Notes under the pieces: model-generated | Told to the model about the DNA's origin: nothing | Database searches by the model: none | The model's input: only the letters and a program-made list of their open reading frames with translations | Assembly: GCF_025362475.1 (NCBI RefSeq) | Contig: NZ_JANYGH010000005.1 | Span: forward strand, 62,001 to 126,000 | Direction: 5' to 3' | Length of the DNA stretch: 64,000 nucleotides | Source: Mucilaginibacter sp. | GTDB lineage: Bacteria; Bacteroidota; Bacteroidia; Sphingobacteriales; Sphingobacteriaceae | Made by a program: the position numbers and the translations under genes | In this document: in pieces, positions 55,124-63,427 of the stretch | Layout: each line of letters opens with the position of its first letter | How positions within the stretch are numbered: the first letter of the stretch is position 1

Positions 55124-57924
55124 CGTAAACTTAAAGTAAGGTTGGGGGTAAAGCCCAGGTAATTAACATTGGTGGTTATCACCTGGTTATTTTGCATCTG
55201 GTACTCGCGGTACCAGGTATTGGTATGGTTGTAAATATTAAAAAACGAAAGACCAATGGAGCCTACCTTATGTCCATCTATCTTTAGCAGGTCGTATGAT
55301 ACCGACATATCTAAACGGTGATAGGCTGGCAAACGCTCGCCGTTTTTATCGCTGATGTTGAGGTAGGTTGTGCTGTTACCATCGGCAGTTTTAATGGTGT
55401 AGGTAGATAGGGGAGCGGTATACGGCCTGCCGGTACTGAACAGGAATGTGGCTGCAAAGTTCCACCTATCGTAATGGTACATGTTGATTGATTTAAACTC
55501 ATGCCTTACATCCTGGTTGGCGGCATAATAATCATTGCCAAAGGCACTGAATTTGTTTTCGGCTTTAGCCAGGGTATAGCTAATCCAACCGGTGTAATTA
55601 CCCAGCTTTTTTTGTAATAATACTTCAACGCCTTTGGCCCGGCCCGTGCCTTCGTAAAAATCTTGGGTAACGGTTTGCGTTTCTCCCACACCTGGCATTC
55701 TGAAACTGCCTCCGCCTGTTTGGGTTTGCCTTACGGTGTATTGGGTAAGTCCGCTCAGGGTTTTGTAGTAACCCTCAACGCTAATCAAAAGTTCGTCGGT
55801 TTCATAGCTTACGCCGCCTATAAAATGCCTTGAACTGCCTACCGGGATATTGTTGTTATTGGATAGCACCCAAAAGTTACGATCACCGGCAAGTATATCC
55901 TCCCTAATCACCTGGTTTTCGAACTGGTAGAACTGACCGGTGGCACCCTTTATGGTAAATCTATCGGTGAGGTTATAACTGGCCGATAAGCGGGGTTCAA
56001 AATAAGGTTTCCCGGTAGGGCCGTAATAGCTGGTGCGTAAACCGGGTTGAATATGCAGTTTGTTATTTGGGTCGATAGCCAGCTCGGCATACACACCTTC
56101 CAGTGTGGCGTTGTTATGCTGATTGATGAGCTTGCTGGTATCATTCTGCGTGTACTCATAATCTATTTTTTTGTAGGAAATAAATCCACCGAACAGTAAT
56201 TTATAAGTGTTGCTGGCCTGCCATTCCCACTCAGATTTATAGCCAACATCCTTTAGGTTATTGTTTTCGATGGTGCTGTTGCTAAAAGTATGTGCTATCC
56301 CGTTACTGTCCAATAATGATCCGCCGGAACTGCCGCGGTTGCGATCATTAAAATAGGAGGAGTAGGTGACGTAATTATTGGAGTACAGTTTTTTATTCCA
56401 CTGCCTAAACCATTTAATACTGCTGCCCAGGTTGCCGTATTTAGTATAATCGGTAATACCTATTCCGCTGCCCGATGATGATAATCCCGGAGGCAGGCCC
56501 AGATCGCGGCTATTGTCAGTTTTATCAGTGCCCGAGTAATAGCTCACAGATACTTTATCTTTTTGGCTGATATTATAGGTGTATTTGGCATTAGCATCGT
56601 AAAAAAAAGAACTTGGTGTTACCTGGTTGGCAAAACCGCCGCCAGATCTGCCTCCAAAACTCCGGCCACCTCCACCGCCACCCTGGAAAGTAGTAGTTTG
56701 GTTAAACTGGTTAAATATTTTGTTATAAAATGGTCCCTGGTATGATCGCCTGATGGCCAATAGTAAGGATGATTTATCTGATAGCGGAGCCTCCAGGAAA
56801 CCGCTCGCGCTCAGCAAACTTAGGTCTACGCCCATGTTGGTTTCATTCCTGTTTCCTTCTTTGCCATTAATTTCGGTAACGCTTGATAGTCTGCCACCGT
56901 ATTTGGAGGTAAAGCCCCCTTTGTATAACTGCACATCCTTTACCGCGCTGGCATTAAAGGCGCTAAAGAAACCGTACAGGTGGTCTACCTGGTAAATGGT
57001 AAAGCCATCAAGTAATACCAGGTTCTGATCAGGCGTGCCACCACGCACGTAGGCTCCCGACGACGATTCATTGGTGCCGCTTACACCAGGCATCAGCTGG
57101 AAGGCCCGCAGAATGTCCTTATCACCCATAGTTGGCAGTTTATCCAAATTGGCGGGCGAAAGCTGCAACACACCTACCTGCCGGCTATCGGTGTTCATTA
57201 CCCCGCTTTTTTTGCCGGTGATGCTAACCTCATTTAAGGTGTTGAGCGATGAATACATGCCGCATATAAGCGTGGTATTGATTTTCTCGCTGTTGAGCCT
57301 GAAAAAATCTGATTGGTAGCCTGCATACGATACGTCCACGATACAGGTATCGGATGGTACCCGCAGAAAAGTAAAATAACCTTCGGCGTTGGTCATGGTA
57401 TTAAGATCGGTATTGCGGACCTTTACGGTGGCCGAGGGGAGTGATTCGCCGGTTAGCTGGTCAATAACACGCCCGTTAACACTTACCATAAAGTGCCTGG
57501 GCACCAATTTTGGCTCATCATCCTCATCGCGCTGGCGACGTTTTACTTTGGCGTTGGCTGCCTGTAACGATAGCTGGTTAAGTTTTTTAAGACGGCTGAG
57601 GTCGTCGGTGTTTTGCAGAATGTAAATGGTGCCCGAGGATTCGATCCAGTATTTCAGATCGTTTTCTTTACATACTTTGGCAATAACATCTTTTAAAGGT
57701 TCTTCAAAAAAGTGTTCAACCACATCCATCGCGTTCAGCGGTTCGCGGTCAAAAACAATACGTACCTGGTAAGTCATGCCCAGTGTATCAAACATCTGAT
57801 CAAGCGGACACGCAAAAAAATGGTTGACAATGATGTTTTTCAACTTTTTCTGCGTTTGCTGCGCCTGAACGGCCGAATGGCCTAAACCAATAATAGTAAA
57901 TAACAATAAGGAAAATCTCTTCAT
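55114..57924 (-). CDS. TonB-dependent receptor with STN domain
   Basis: A signal peptide (to SAVQAQ) is followed by an STN domain (~30-100, VFDREPLNAMDVVEHFFEEPLKDVI), a carboxypeptidase-regulatory-like domain (VNGRVIDQLTGESLPSATVKV), a plug (GVLQLSPANLDKLPTMGDKDI, VRGGTPDQNLVLLDG) and a beta barrel. STN domains often signal to anti-sigma factors, but none is adjacent; a LytTR pair follows. A Gly/Arg-rich loop (GGGGGRSFGGRSGGGF) sits in the barrel. I use the Met at 57924 because MKRFSLLL gives a proper signal peptide. Confidence 0.9.
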   Translation of the reverse strand: MKRFSLLLFTIIGLGHSAVQAQQTQKKLKNIIVNHFFACPLDQMFDTLGMTYQVRIVFDREPLNAMDVVEHFFEEPLKDVIAKVCKENDLKYWIESSGTIYILQNTDDLSRLKKLNQLSLQAANAKVKRRQRDEDDEPKLVPRHFMVSVNGRVIDQLTGESLPSATVKVRNTDLNTMTNAEGYFTFLRVPSDTCIVDVSYAGYQSDFFRLNSEKINTTLICGMYSSLNTLNEVSITGKKSGVMNTDSRQVGVLQLSPANLDKLPTMGDKDILRAFQLMPGVSGTNESSSGAYVRGGTPDQNLVLLDGFTIYQVDHLYGFFSAFNASAVKDVQLYKGGFTSKYGGRLSSVTEINGKEGNRNETNMGVDLSLLSASGFLEAPLSDKSSLLLAIRRSYQGPFYNKIFNQFNQTTTFQGGGGGGRSFGGRSGGGFANQVTPSSFFYDANAKYTYNISQKDKVSVSYYSGTDKTDNSRDLGLPPGLSSSGSGIGITDYTKYGNLGSSIKWFRQWNKKLYSNNYVTYSSYFNDRNRGSSGGSLLDSNGIAHTFSNSTIENNNLKDVGYKSEWEWQASNTYKLLFGGFISYKKIDYEYTQNDTSKLINQHNNATLEGVYAELAIDPNNKLHIQPGLRTSYYGPTGKPYFEPRLSASYNLTDRFTIKGATGQFYQFENQVIREDILAGDRNFWVLSNNNNIPVGSSRHFIGGVSYETDELLISVEGYYKTLSGLTQYTVRQTQTGGGSFRMPGVGETQTVTQDFYEGTGRAKGVEVLLQKKLGNYTGWISYTLAKAENKFSAFGNDYYAANQDVRHEFKSINMYHYDRWNFAATFLFSTGRPYTAPLSTYTIKTADGNSTTYLNISDKNGERLPAYHRLDMSVSYDLLKIDGHKVGSIGLSFFNIYNHTNTWYREYQMQNNQVITTNVNYLGFTPNLTLSLRWK

Positions 57925-58035
57925 TAGGGGGTACATTTTCTTTGAGCCGAAAATGCACCCTATTTTTAATGCCCTAAAATAAAAGCGACGTTAGCAGAGC
58001 TTGTGTAGATAAGGGAGGTTAATGTGTAGTGGGGC

Positions 58036-58174
58036 GAGTGGTGAATAGTGAGTGGTTGATTAAGTGAGTGGTGAATAGTGAATGGTAGTTTCACTTCTCA
58101 AATTGACTAACTGCGTACAATCAACTAAGTTTCTTAAACTGGCCAACCATTCACTTAATCAACCACTCACTATT
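58036..58174. repeat. Direct and inverted short repeats
   Basis: GAGTGGTGAATAGTGA occurs at 58036-58051 and 58066-58081. The 23-nt segment 58044-58066 is the exact reverse complement of 58152-58174. The right arm overlaps the stop codon of the LytTR gene, so the repeat lies at the end of that gene. It may act as a hairpin terminator for both sides or be a dispersed repeat. Confidence 0.75.
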
Positions 58175-58877
58175 GTACTTTTCCAATCATCCGGTTAATT
58201 ACGTCTCTATAGCTATCGCTTAAGGGTACTTCGGTATTGATGAGTTTAATGCGTGCCCTGCGTAGCTGCGATACATGCTGCAGGTTTACCAGGTATGATT
58301 TATGAACCCTGAAAAACTGCTCGGCAGGTAATTGCAGCTCAACCGCTTTAAGACTGATGCGCGATAGTACCGGCTTTTGCTGGTTGGCAAAGTGAACCTT
58401 TACATAATCCTTCAACCCTTCAATATATTCCACATGGTCAAAACATATCTTAATGAGGTTATAATCGGCATGCAAAAAGAAATAGGTTTTAACTACAGGT
58501 TGCGGCACATAACTCCGGCGAAGCTCAAACAGGTCTATCGCTTTGTGGCATGCCTTTAAAAATCTATCCAGCGGTACGGGTTTCACCAGGTAATCAATTA
58601 CATCAAGCTCAAAACCTTCAATAGCAAATTTTTCATAAGCGGTTACAAATATCACCATCGGGCGGTTGGTAAGGCTCTTGATAAGCTGTAAACCGTTAAT
58701 TCCGGGCATGTATATGTCACAGAAAATAAGGTCGATATGCTCCTTTTGCATAGCAAGGATAGCCTCGCCCGCATTCCGGCATCGCCCCGCTATTTGTATG
58801 GCATGTACATGTTTTAAGCTATCTTCCAGCAAATCAAGCGCCAGCGGCTCATCATCAATAATCAGGCATCGCATCAT
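58170..58877 (-). CDS. LytTR-family response regulator
   Basis: The receiver domain (IIDDEPLA; phospho-acceptor Asp54 in LIFCDIYMPG; KPVPLDRF) is joined to a LytTR DNA-binding domain (VEYIEGLKDYVKVHF, FFRVHKSYLVNLQHV). At 235 residues it is full length. Its ATG overlaps the stop of the reconstructed kinase by 4 bp (ATGA), showing they were one operon. If the kinase frameshift is real, this regulator has lost its partner. Confidence 0.9.
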   Translation of the reverse strand: MMRCLIIDDEPLALDLLEDSLKHVHAIQIAGRCRNAGEAILAMQKEHIDLIFCDIYMPGINGLQLIKSLTNRPMVIFVTAYEKFAIEGFELDVIDYLVKPVPLDRFLKACHKAIDLFELRRSYVPQPVVKTYFFLHADYNLIKICFDHVEYIEGLKDYVKVHFANQQKPVLSRISLKAVELQLPAEQFFRVHKSYLVNLQHVSQLRRARIKLINTEVPLSDSYRDVINRMIGKVQ

Positions 58878-59907
58878 TTAAGTTCCAGTTGCAGCATTAC
58901 AATGTAGTTTTGCTCGTTTTTATTGATATATAAATTATGTTTATCAGGGTATAACAGCTCAAGCCTCCTTTTAACATTTGTTAAGCCAATACCGCTGTCA
59001 TTATCCTTTTGTATTTCGGTGGCATTGTAAACGTTTTGTACGCTAAACCGTAGGTTTTTTCATCAGTTATAAGAGTTACCGCAATATCGGGTTTGTCAAT
59101 ATCGCCGGTACCATGTTTAAAGGCATTCTCCACAAAGGGAATCAACAGCATAGGCTCAATGGTTTTATCAGGTGTCTTTATTTCCGAATGGTAATATATT
59201 TTCACCTGATCGCCAAAGCGCAGTTGCTGCAGTTCGATGTAACTGCGCAGGTAATCGTCCTTTTTTTGTACCGTTACCATTTCGGCATCAGTAACATACA
59301 GCATGTAACGCAATAATTTGGATAATTGTATCAGCGTAGGCTCAACTGCCGAAGGATTTAAACGCGAAAGGGCAACCGCACTGTTAATTACGTTGAATAT
59401 AAAGTGCGGACTGATCTGCGAACGCAAAAAAGCCAGCTCGGAAAGGAGTGAGGCATTGGCGATATCCTTCTTTTTGTTCATTGCCTTAAACTGATCGGCA
59501 AGGTAATGGTAGGCAAAACTTCCCGCTGTAATGGATAATAATGGGAACAGGATCAAATTAGGTCCGCGGGGAGGCATATGGCCGGCTATTCCTCTAAACT
59601 CCGGCATTGGGAAATGTGGCCTCAGATACCAGAGCAGTATATTAAAAACAGCAAAGGAGGTTAATAACGCTAAAAAATAAAGCCAAGCATTTTTTGTTAG
59701 CACCTTAGGGATCAATAAAAAAGCATTGAGGTAAAATTCCGCGGCCAATACCAGGTTAAAAGTGATGATGCGCCCCGGCGAAAACATATGCTGGGGCATA
59801 CCCCGCATATCTGGCCTGGAAATAATGGGAGTATATATAATAAGTGCCCAAAACAAAAGGTGGATACACACTTCAATAATAAGCGCCGGTTTTATACGGT
59901 TAAACAT
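58874..59907 (-). pseudogene. LytS-type sensor histidine kinase, frameshifted near its end
   Basis: Four or so membrane helices are followed by a His_kinase domain with phospho-His168 (RSQISPHFIFNVIN) and the N box (PFVENAFKHG). After ITDEKT the frame runs into unrelated residues and stops at 58981. The true C-terminus continues in another frame (LRFSVQNVYN, then DSGIGLTNVKRRLELLYP, ending at 58874). One extra A in the A6 run (59055-59060) restores the frame. It is either a pseudogene, a phase-variable tract or an assembly error. The start at 59907 excludes 35 atypical upstream residues. Confidence 0.82.
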
Positions 59908-60040
59908 ACGGGCTAAGGTAATAGCATTTAAGCCATGTGTTAAATAGAATAGACAAGAAGGCAAAATGTGCCGACGAAAACGGTTTAAAACAGGCAATTT
60001 GCAGCTTTGCAATTACTGTGGTGATTTGCGATTCCAAATG

Positions 60041-60056
60041 GTGGAAATATTTCCAC
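60041..60056. promoter_or_regulatory. 16-bp perfect palindrome upstream of the kinase gene
   Basis: GTGGAAATATTTCCAC is a perfect palindrome, 134 bp before the kinase start codon. It may be a regulator site. The target protein is unknown. Confidence 0.35.
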
Positions 60057-60145
60057 AAAATATTAACGAAAATAAAAATTAAGTACCATTTTGTGTGTTT
60101 TAAGCTATAGTTAACAATTGGCACAGCATTTGAATTTAACTTAAT

Positions 60146-60219
60146 ATCCTTCTCAAAGGATTGTTTTTCATAGGTAGATGTAGGGCCGATTAAACTGCGA
60201 GAGTTTTTCGGCCTTTTTT
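60146..60219 (+). ncRNA. Small structured RNA, copy B (homologous to 1279-1347)
   Basis: Hairpin ATCCTT-CTCA-AAGGAT (60146-60161) is followed by a core at 60162-60185 identical to that of copy A. A terminator hairpin comes next: stem GGCCGA/TCGGCC with an inner AAACT/AGTTT stem (60184-60213), ending in six T residues. Both stems differ from copy A yet remain paired. A weak -7 box (TAACTTAA, 60137-60144) with TTG 16 nt upstream sits in front. The next gene starts 173 nt later, so a free RNA is more likely than a leader. Confidence 0.7.
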
Positions 60220-60343
60220 ATTTCATGTGTCGTTCAGGTGATAGAAGCTTTTTAAGCTTCGTATTTAGCCGCCCAAACTGCTGCTTGCCGCAATAATCTT
60301 AATTTTATCAATTAACGCCGTTCTTACTCCATTTAAAAAAATA

Positions 60344-60361
60344 GTTATACATTAGTATAAC
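60344..60361. promoter_or_regulatory. Dyad upstream of the DUF1080 gene
   Basis: GTTATAC-ATTA-GTATAAC is a perfect 7-bp dyad ending 31 nt before the ATG. It is a candidate operator. A separate GAAGCTT/AAGCTTC hairpin lies at 60245-60261. No ORF is present in this intergenic stretch. Confidence 0.35.
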
Positions 60362-60392
60362 CAATTATAAACCATTTATATTCTCGTCTGTC

Positions 60393-61076
60393 ATGAACAA
60401 AAAGCACTTTCAACAATGCCTGTTGGGCGGTATAACTTTATTTTTTTTTATTGCTGCAAACAATACTTATGCACAAAGCAAGGATGGCTGGCGGCAGCTT
60501 TTTAATGGTAAAGATCTTAACGGTTGGAAACAGGTAGGGAAGGGCAGCCGGTACGTGAAGGATGGTGTAACCGGAAGTCACGGAGGGATGGGCTTATTAT
60601 ACTGGACTAAAGAGAAATTTAGCAATTGCACCATCCGGGTGGTTTACAAAATGCAAAAATTTAACAGCAATGCCGGTGTGTTCATCCGTATTCCGCTGGA
60701 ACCGCGGGAGGAGTGGATGCCGGTATTTTATGGCTACGAGGTACAGATTGATAATCACCCCGAAACATCCAAGGAGGATGATTACCATATTACCGGTACC
60801 TTGTATTCGTTAACCAAACCATTGGCCAAGCCCGGTAAGCCTGGACCGGAATGGAATACCATGGAGATTACGCTGGATGGCCCGCGCACAATTGTTTTTG
60901 TAAACGGCCAAAAAGTTACCGATTATAAAGAAGGCGACCCAACCCCACAACGCAAGTTTGATTTTGAGCCTTTCCGCGGCATCCGCCCCAATGAAGGCTA
61001 TATCGGCCTGCAAAATCATGGAAATGATGATGTCGTGTTTTTTAAAGAGGTATCTGTAAAGCCACTACACAAATAA
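60393..61076 (+). CDS. DUF1080 (3-keto-disaccharide hydrolase domain) protein
   Basis: A signal peptide (to NTYAQ) leads one DUF1080 domain, a concanavalin-like jelly roll: WRQLFNGKDLNGWKQVG at the start, NSNAGVFIRIP, GYEVQIDNHP, and WNTMEITLDGPRTIVFVNGQ. Some members hydrolyse 3-keto-disaccharides made by a periplasmic Gfo/Idh/MocA oxidoreductase; that gene follows after 1 bp, which supports the pathway. At 227 residues it is a single-domain protein. Confidence 0.87.
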   Translation: MNKKHFQQCLLGGITLFFFIAANNTYAQSKDGWRQLFNGKDLNGWKQVGKGSRYVKDGVTGSHGGMGLLYWTKEKFSNCTIRVVYKMQKFNSNAGVFIRIPLEPREEWMPVFYGYEVQIDNHPETSKEDDYHITGTLYSLTKPLAKPGKPGPEWNTMEITLDGPRTIVFVNGQKVTDYKEGDPTPQRKFDFEPFRGIRPNEGYIGLQNHGNDDVVFFKEVSVKPLHK

Positions 61077-61077
61077 T

Positions 61078-62604
61078 ATGATGGAAAAAGCAGAGGAAAC
61101 TACCACCACCAATGGCATAAGCCGGGCCGATTTTATAAAAAAGGCAGCTATTGCTACTGCAGGATTTTATATTGTACCTCGTTTTGTGCTGGGTGGCAAA
61201 GGCTACACCGCACCAAGCGATAAGTTATATATTGCCGCCATTGGCTGTGGTGGCGAGGCCGAGAACGATATTCATCATTTTGCAACTGCCCCCAAAAAGA
61301 ACGCAGTTATCGCCTTTTTGTGCGATGTTGACGACAGGCAGGCCGCCCCGCGCCGCAAGGAATTTCCAAAGGCACCCTTTTATCACGATTGGCGCGAACT
61401 GTTTGATAAGCAGCACAAAAACTTTGATGCCGTTACCGTGGCCATCCCCGATCATAACCACGCGCTGGTTGGCCTAAGTGCCATGCAATTAAAAAAACAC
61501 CTATACCTGCAAAAGCCCTTAACACATGATATTTACGAGGCCCGCATATTAACCCAGGCATCAGAAAAATACAAGGTGGTTACCCAAATGGGAGACCAGG
61601 GCGCATCGTGCGATGGCATGCGCACCATGCGCGAATGGTTTGAAGCGGGTTTGATAGGTGATATTGAAAAAGTATACTGTTGGACGGATCGCCCAGTGTG
61701 GCCACAGGGTATAGCCTGGCCAAAGACTAAACCACCAATACCCAAAGAACTGAAGTGGGACCTGTGGCTAGGTACCGCCAAACAAACCAATTATATTGAT
61801 AACCTGGTACCCTTTAACTGGCGTGGCTGGTGGGAGTTTGGTACCGGTGCACTCGGCGATATGGGCTGCCACATCATGGGGCCGCCGTTTAAACTGTTGG
61901 GTTTAGGTTACCCAACCGAAGTATCAGGCAGTGCCAGTACCGTTTACCAGGGAATATTTAAAGAAGGTATTTACCCAGAAAGCGGGCCGGTATCAAGTTC
62001 TATCAAATTTAAATTTAAACAACAAAACGGTAATAACCTTGATCTGCACTGGATGGATGGCGGCATAACGCCCGAACGCCTTGCCGAACTTGACCCCGCT
62101 TTAAATATGAATGAAGCCCTGGGCGATTTCCCCGGCGAAAATGATTTTGAGGGTTGTACGCTTTTCATCGGCACCAAAGGCAAGGTTTCCTGCGGTTGGG
62201 GTGGAAGCCATCCCCGCCTCTTACCACTTGCTTTAAATAAGGATGTACATGTTCCTAAGAAATACGCCAGGGTACCCGGTGGTATGGATGGCCACTGGTG
62301 GCAATGGGTTGATGCCAGTATAGCCGGTTATGGCAAAATGGAAGTAGATTCGCCTTTTGTAGGTTATGCGGGCCCGCTTACGGAAACTGTGCTCATGGGG
62401 AACCTGTTGCTGCGTACTTTTAACCTGCGCGAGAAAATAAAACGTAACGACCCTGTTTACGGCAATATGGAAGGCTACAAATTTAGCGGCAGATACACCG
62501 GCTTAACCTGGGATGGCGAAAATATGAAGGTTACCAATTTTGAACCCGCCAACCAATACATTCGCCGGACTTACAGGCAGGGTTGGGGTGAGTTAAAGTT
62601 GTAA
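61078..62604 (+). CDS. Gfo/Idh/MocA-family oxidoreductase, exported
   Basis: A signal-like segment (SRADFIKKAAIATAGFYIVPRFVLG) without a clear twin-arginine pair precedes the Rossmann fold (LYIAAIGCGGEAENDI). LQKPLTHDIYEARIL contains the typical EKP-type lysine region, and GDMGCHIMGPPFKLL carries a conserved His. At 508 residues it is of the long Bacteroidota class. It probably oxidises a sugar to a 3-keto derivative for the DUF1080 protein encoded upstream. ATG at 61078 or 61081 cannot be distinguished. Confidence 0.87.
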   Translation: MMEKAEETTTTNGISRADFIKKAAIATAGFYIVPRFVLGGKGYTAPSDKLYIAAIGCGGEAENDIHHFATAPKKNAVIAFLCDVDDRQAAPRRKEFPKAPFYHDWRELFDKQHKNFDAVTVAIPDHNHALVGLSAMQLKKHLYLQKPLTHDIYEARILTQASEKYKVVTQMGDQGASCDGMRTMREWFEAGLIGDIEKVYCWTDRPVWPQGIAWPKTKPPIPKELKWDLWLGTAKQTNYIDNLVPFNWRGWWEFGTGALGDMGCHIMGPPFKLLGLGYPTEVSGSASTVYQGIFKEGIYPESGPVSSSIKFKFKQQNGNNLDLHWMDGGITPERLAELDPALNMNEALGDFPGENDFEGCTLFIGTKGKVSCGWGGSHPRLLPLALNKDVHVPKKYARVPGGMDGHWWQWVDASIAGYGKMEVDSPFVGYAGPLTETVLMGNLLLRTFNLREKIKRNDPVYGNMEGYKFSGRYTGLTWDGENMKVTNFEPANQYIRRTYRQGWGELKL

Positions 62605-62719
62605 AAGGAGCTAACTAAGGAAATGTATATTATCAATTAGGTGAATACATTGGCTACATGGAAGAGTTGGTAAGTACATAATTATCCTTTTTTGTGGTTA
62701 AATATATTTTACTGCCTGC

Positions 62720-63103
62720 TTATTTTGGATAAACAAAGTTAGTTTGCTCTTCCTTTAATTTTATTGGCCTTACTTCGATTGTAGCCGAAGGTACGTACTC
62801 AAACTCGGGATTATTCTTTGCTATTTCAATTGCTTCATCCATGTCGCTTGCTAAAATATGATAATAACCAACCTGAACTTCTTTACTGGGGTCTATCGCT
62901 ATTTGTGTCCATGCATTTTCATTTTTTGAAATAATATAACCTTCCCGTACAATTGGCTGGGCTGCTATTAATTTGTTTTCTGCTTTTAGTAACTGGATAT
63001 AAGTTTCACATTTTTTTATAAACGCAAGATGTTGATCTGCTGATAACGCCGCTTTTGCATCACCTGCATTGCGGATATATAACATGAATTCTTGTTTCAT
63101 CAC
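62720..63103 (-). CDS. YCII-domain protein
   Basis: A 127-residue soluble protein with the YCII/DGPF ferredoxin-like pattern: EFMLYIRNAGDAKAALSADQHLAFI at the start, YYHILASDMDEAIEIAKNNPEFEY in the second half, and IEVRPI at the end. These small proteins are uncharacterised in most bacteria. It is monocistronic and convergent with the oxidoreductase gene. Confidence 0.8.
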   Translation of the reverse strand: MMKQEFMLYIRNAGDAKAALSADQHLAFIKKCETYIQLLKAENKLIAAQPIVREGYIISKNENAWTQIAIDPSKEVQVGYYHILASDMDEAIEIAKNNPEFEYVPSATIEVRPIKLKEEQTNFVYPK

Positions 63104-63341
63104 TGTTTATTTTAATAATGTAAATATAAAATCATTTAAATTAAAGATGCTTTATTTCGATAAGTTAAAGCTGATGGCTTTTTTAGTTTGATAAAGTAAA
63201 TGCCACTAATAATCTTGAAATTTCTTTGTTTGACGTGAGTAAGAGACAAATGATCTTGTTCTCTATTCCCATTGCTATCCTGTTTGTTAACATTACTTTA
63301 AATGGAAGATTGTTATTAAACGGGAGTGTTATTACCAACAA
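63104..63341. other. Intergenic stretch without recognised features
   Basis: This AT-rich sequence lies between the YCII gene and the terminator of the secreted-repeat gene. A possible 72-codon minus frame here runs through the terminator and has no recognisable content, so I do not call a gene. Confidence 0.5.
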
Positions 63342-63372
63342 CAAAAAAGCCACCTTGTTAGGCGGCTTTTCA
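63342..63372 (-). terminator. Terminator of the secreted-repeat gene
   Basis: On the minus strand a stem AAAGCC(G)CC/GG(T)GGCTTT with loop TAACAA is followed by T residues, 56 nt after the stop codon at 63428. Confidence 0.75.
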
Positions 63373-63427
63373 AAGAGTGTTTGATGACTATTAAAATCCA
63401 TCCGCTTTTGTAAATGGTTAATTGTTA

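Noticed and set aside
59947..60012. Upstream extension of the LytS-type kinase start to 60012
   Set aside because: The extra residues (MQSCKLPVLNRFRRH...) are not typical; MFNRIKPALIIEV at 59907 is a normal start before the first membrane helix.
63183..63401. 72-codon minus frame
   Set aside because: It runs through the terminator at 63342-63372 and has no recognisable features.
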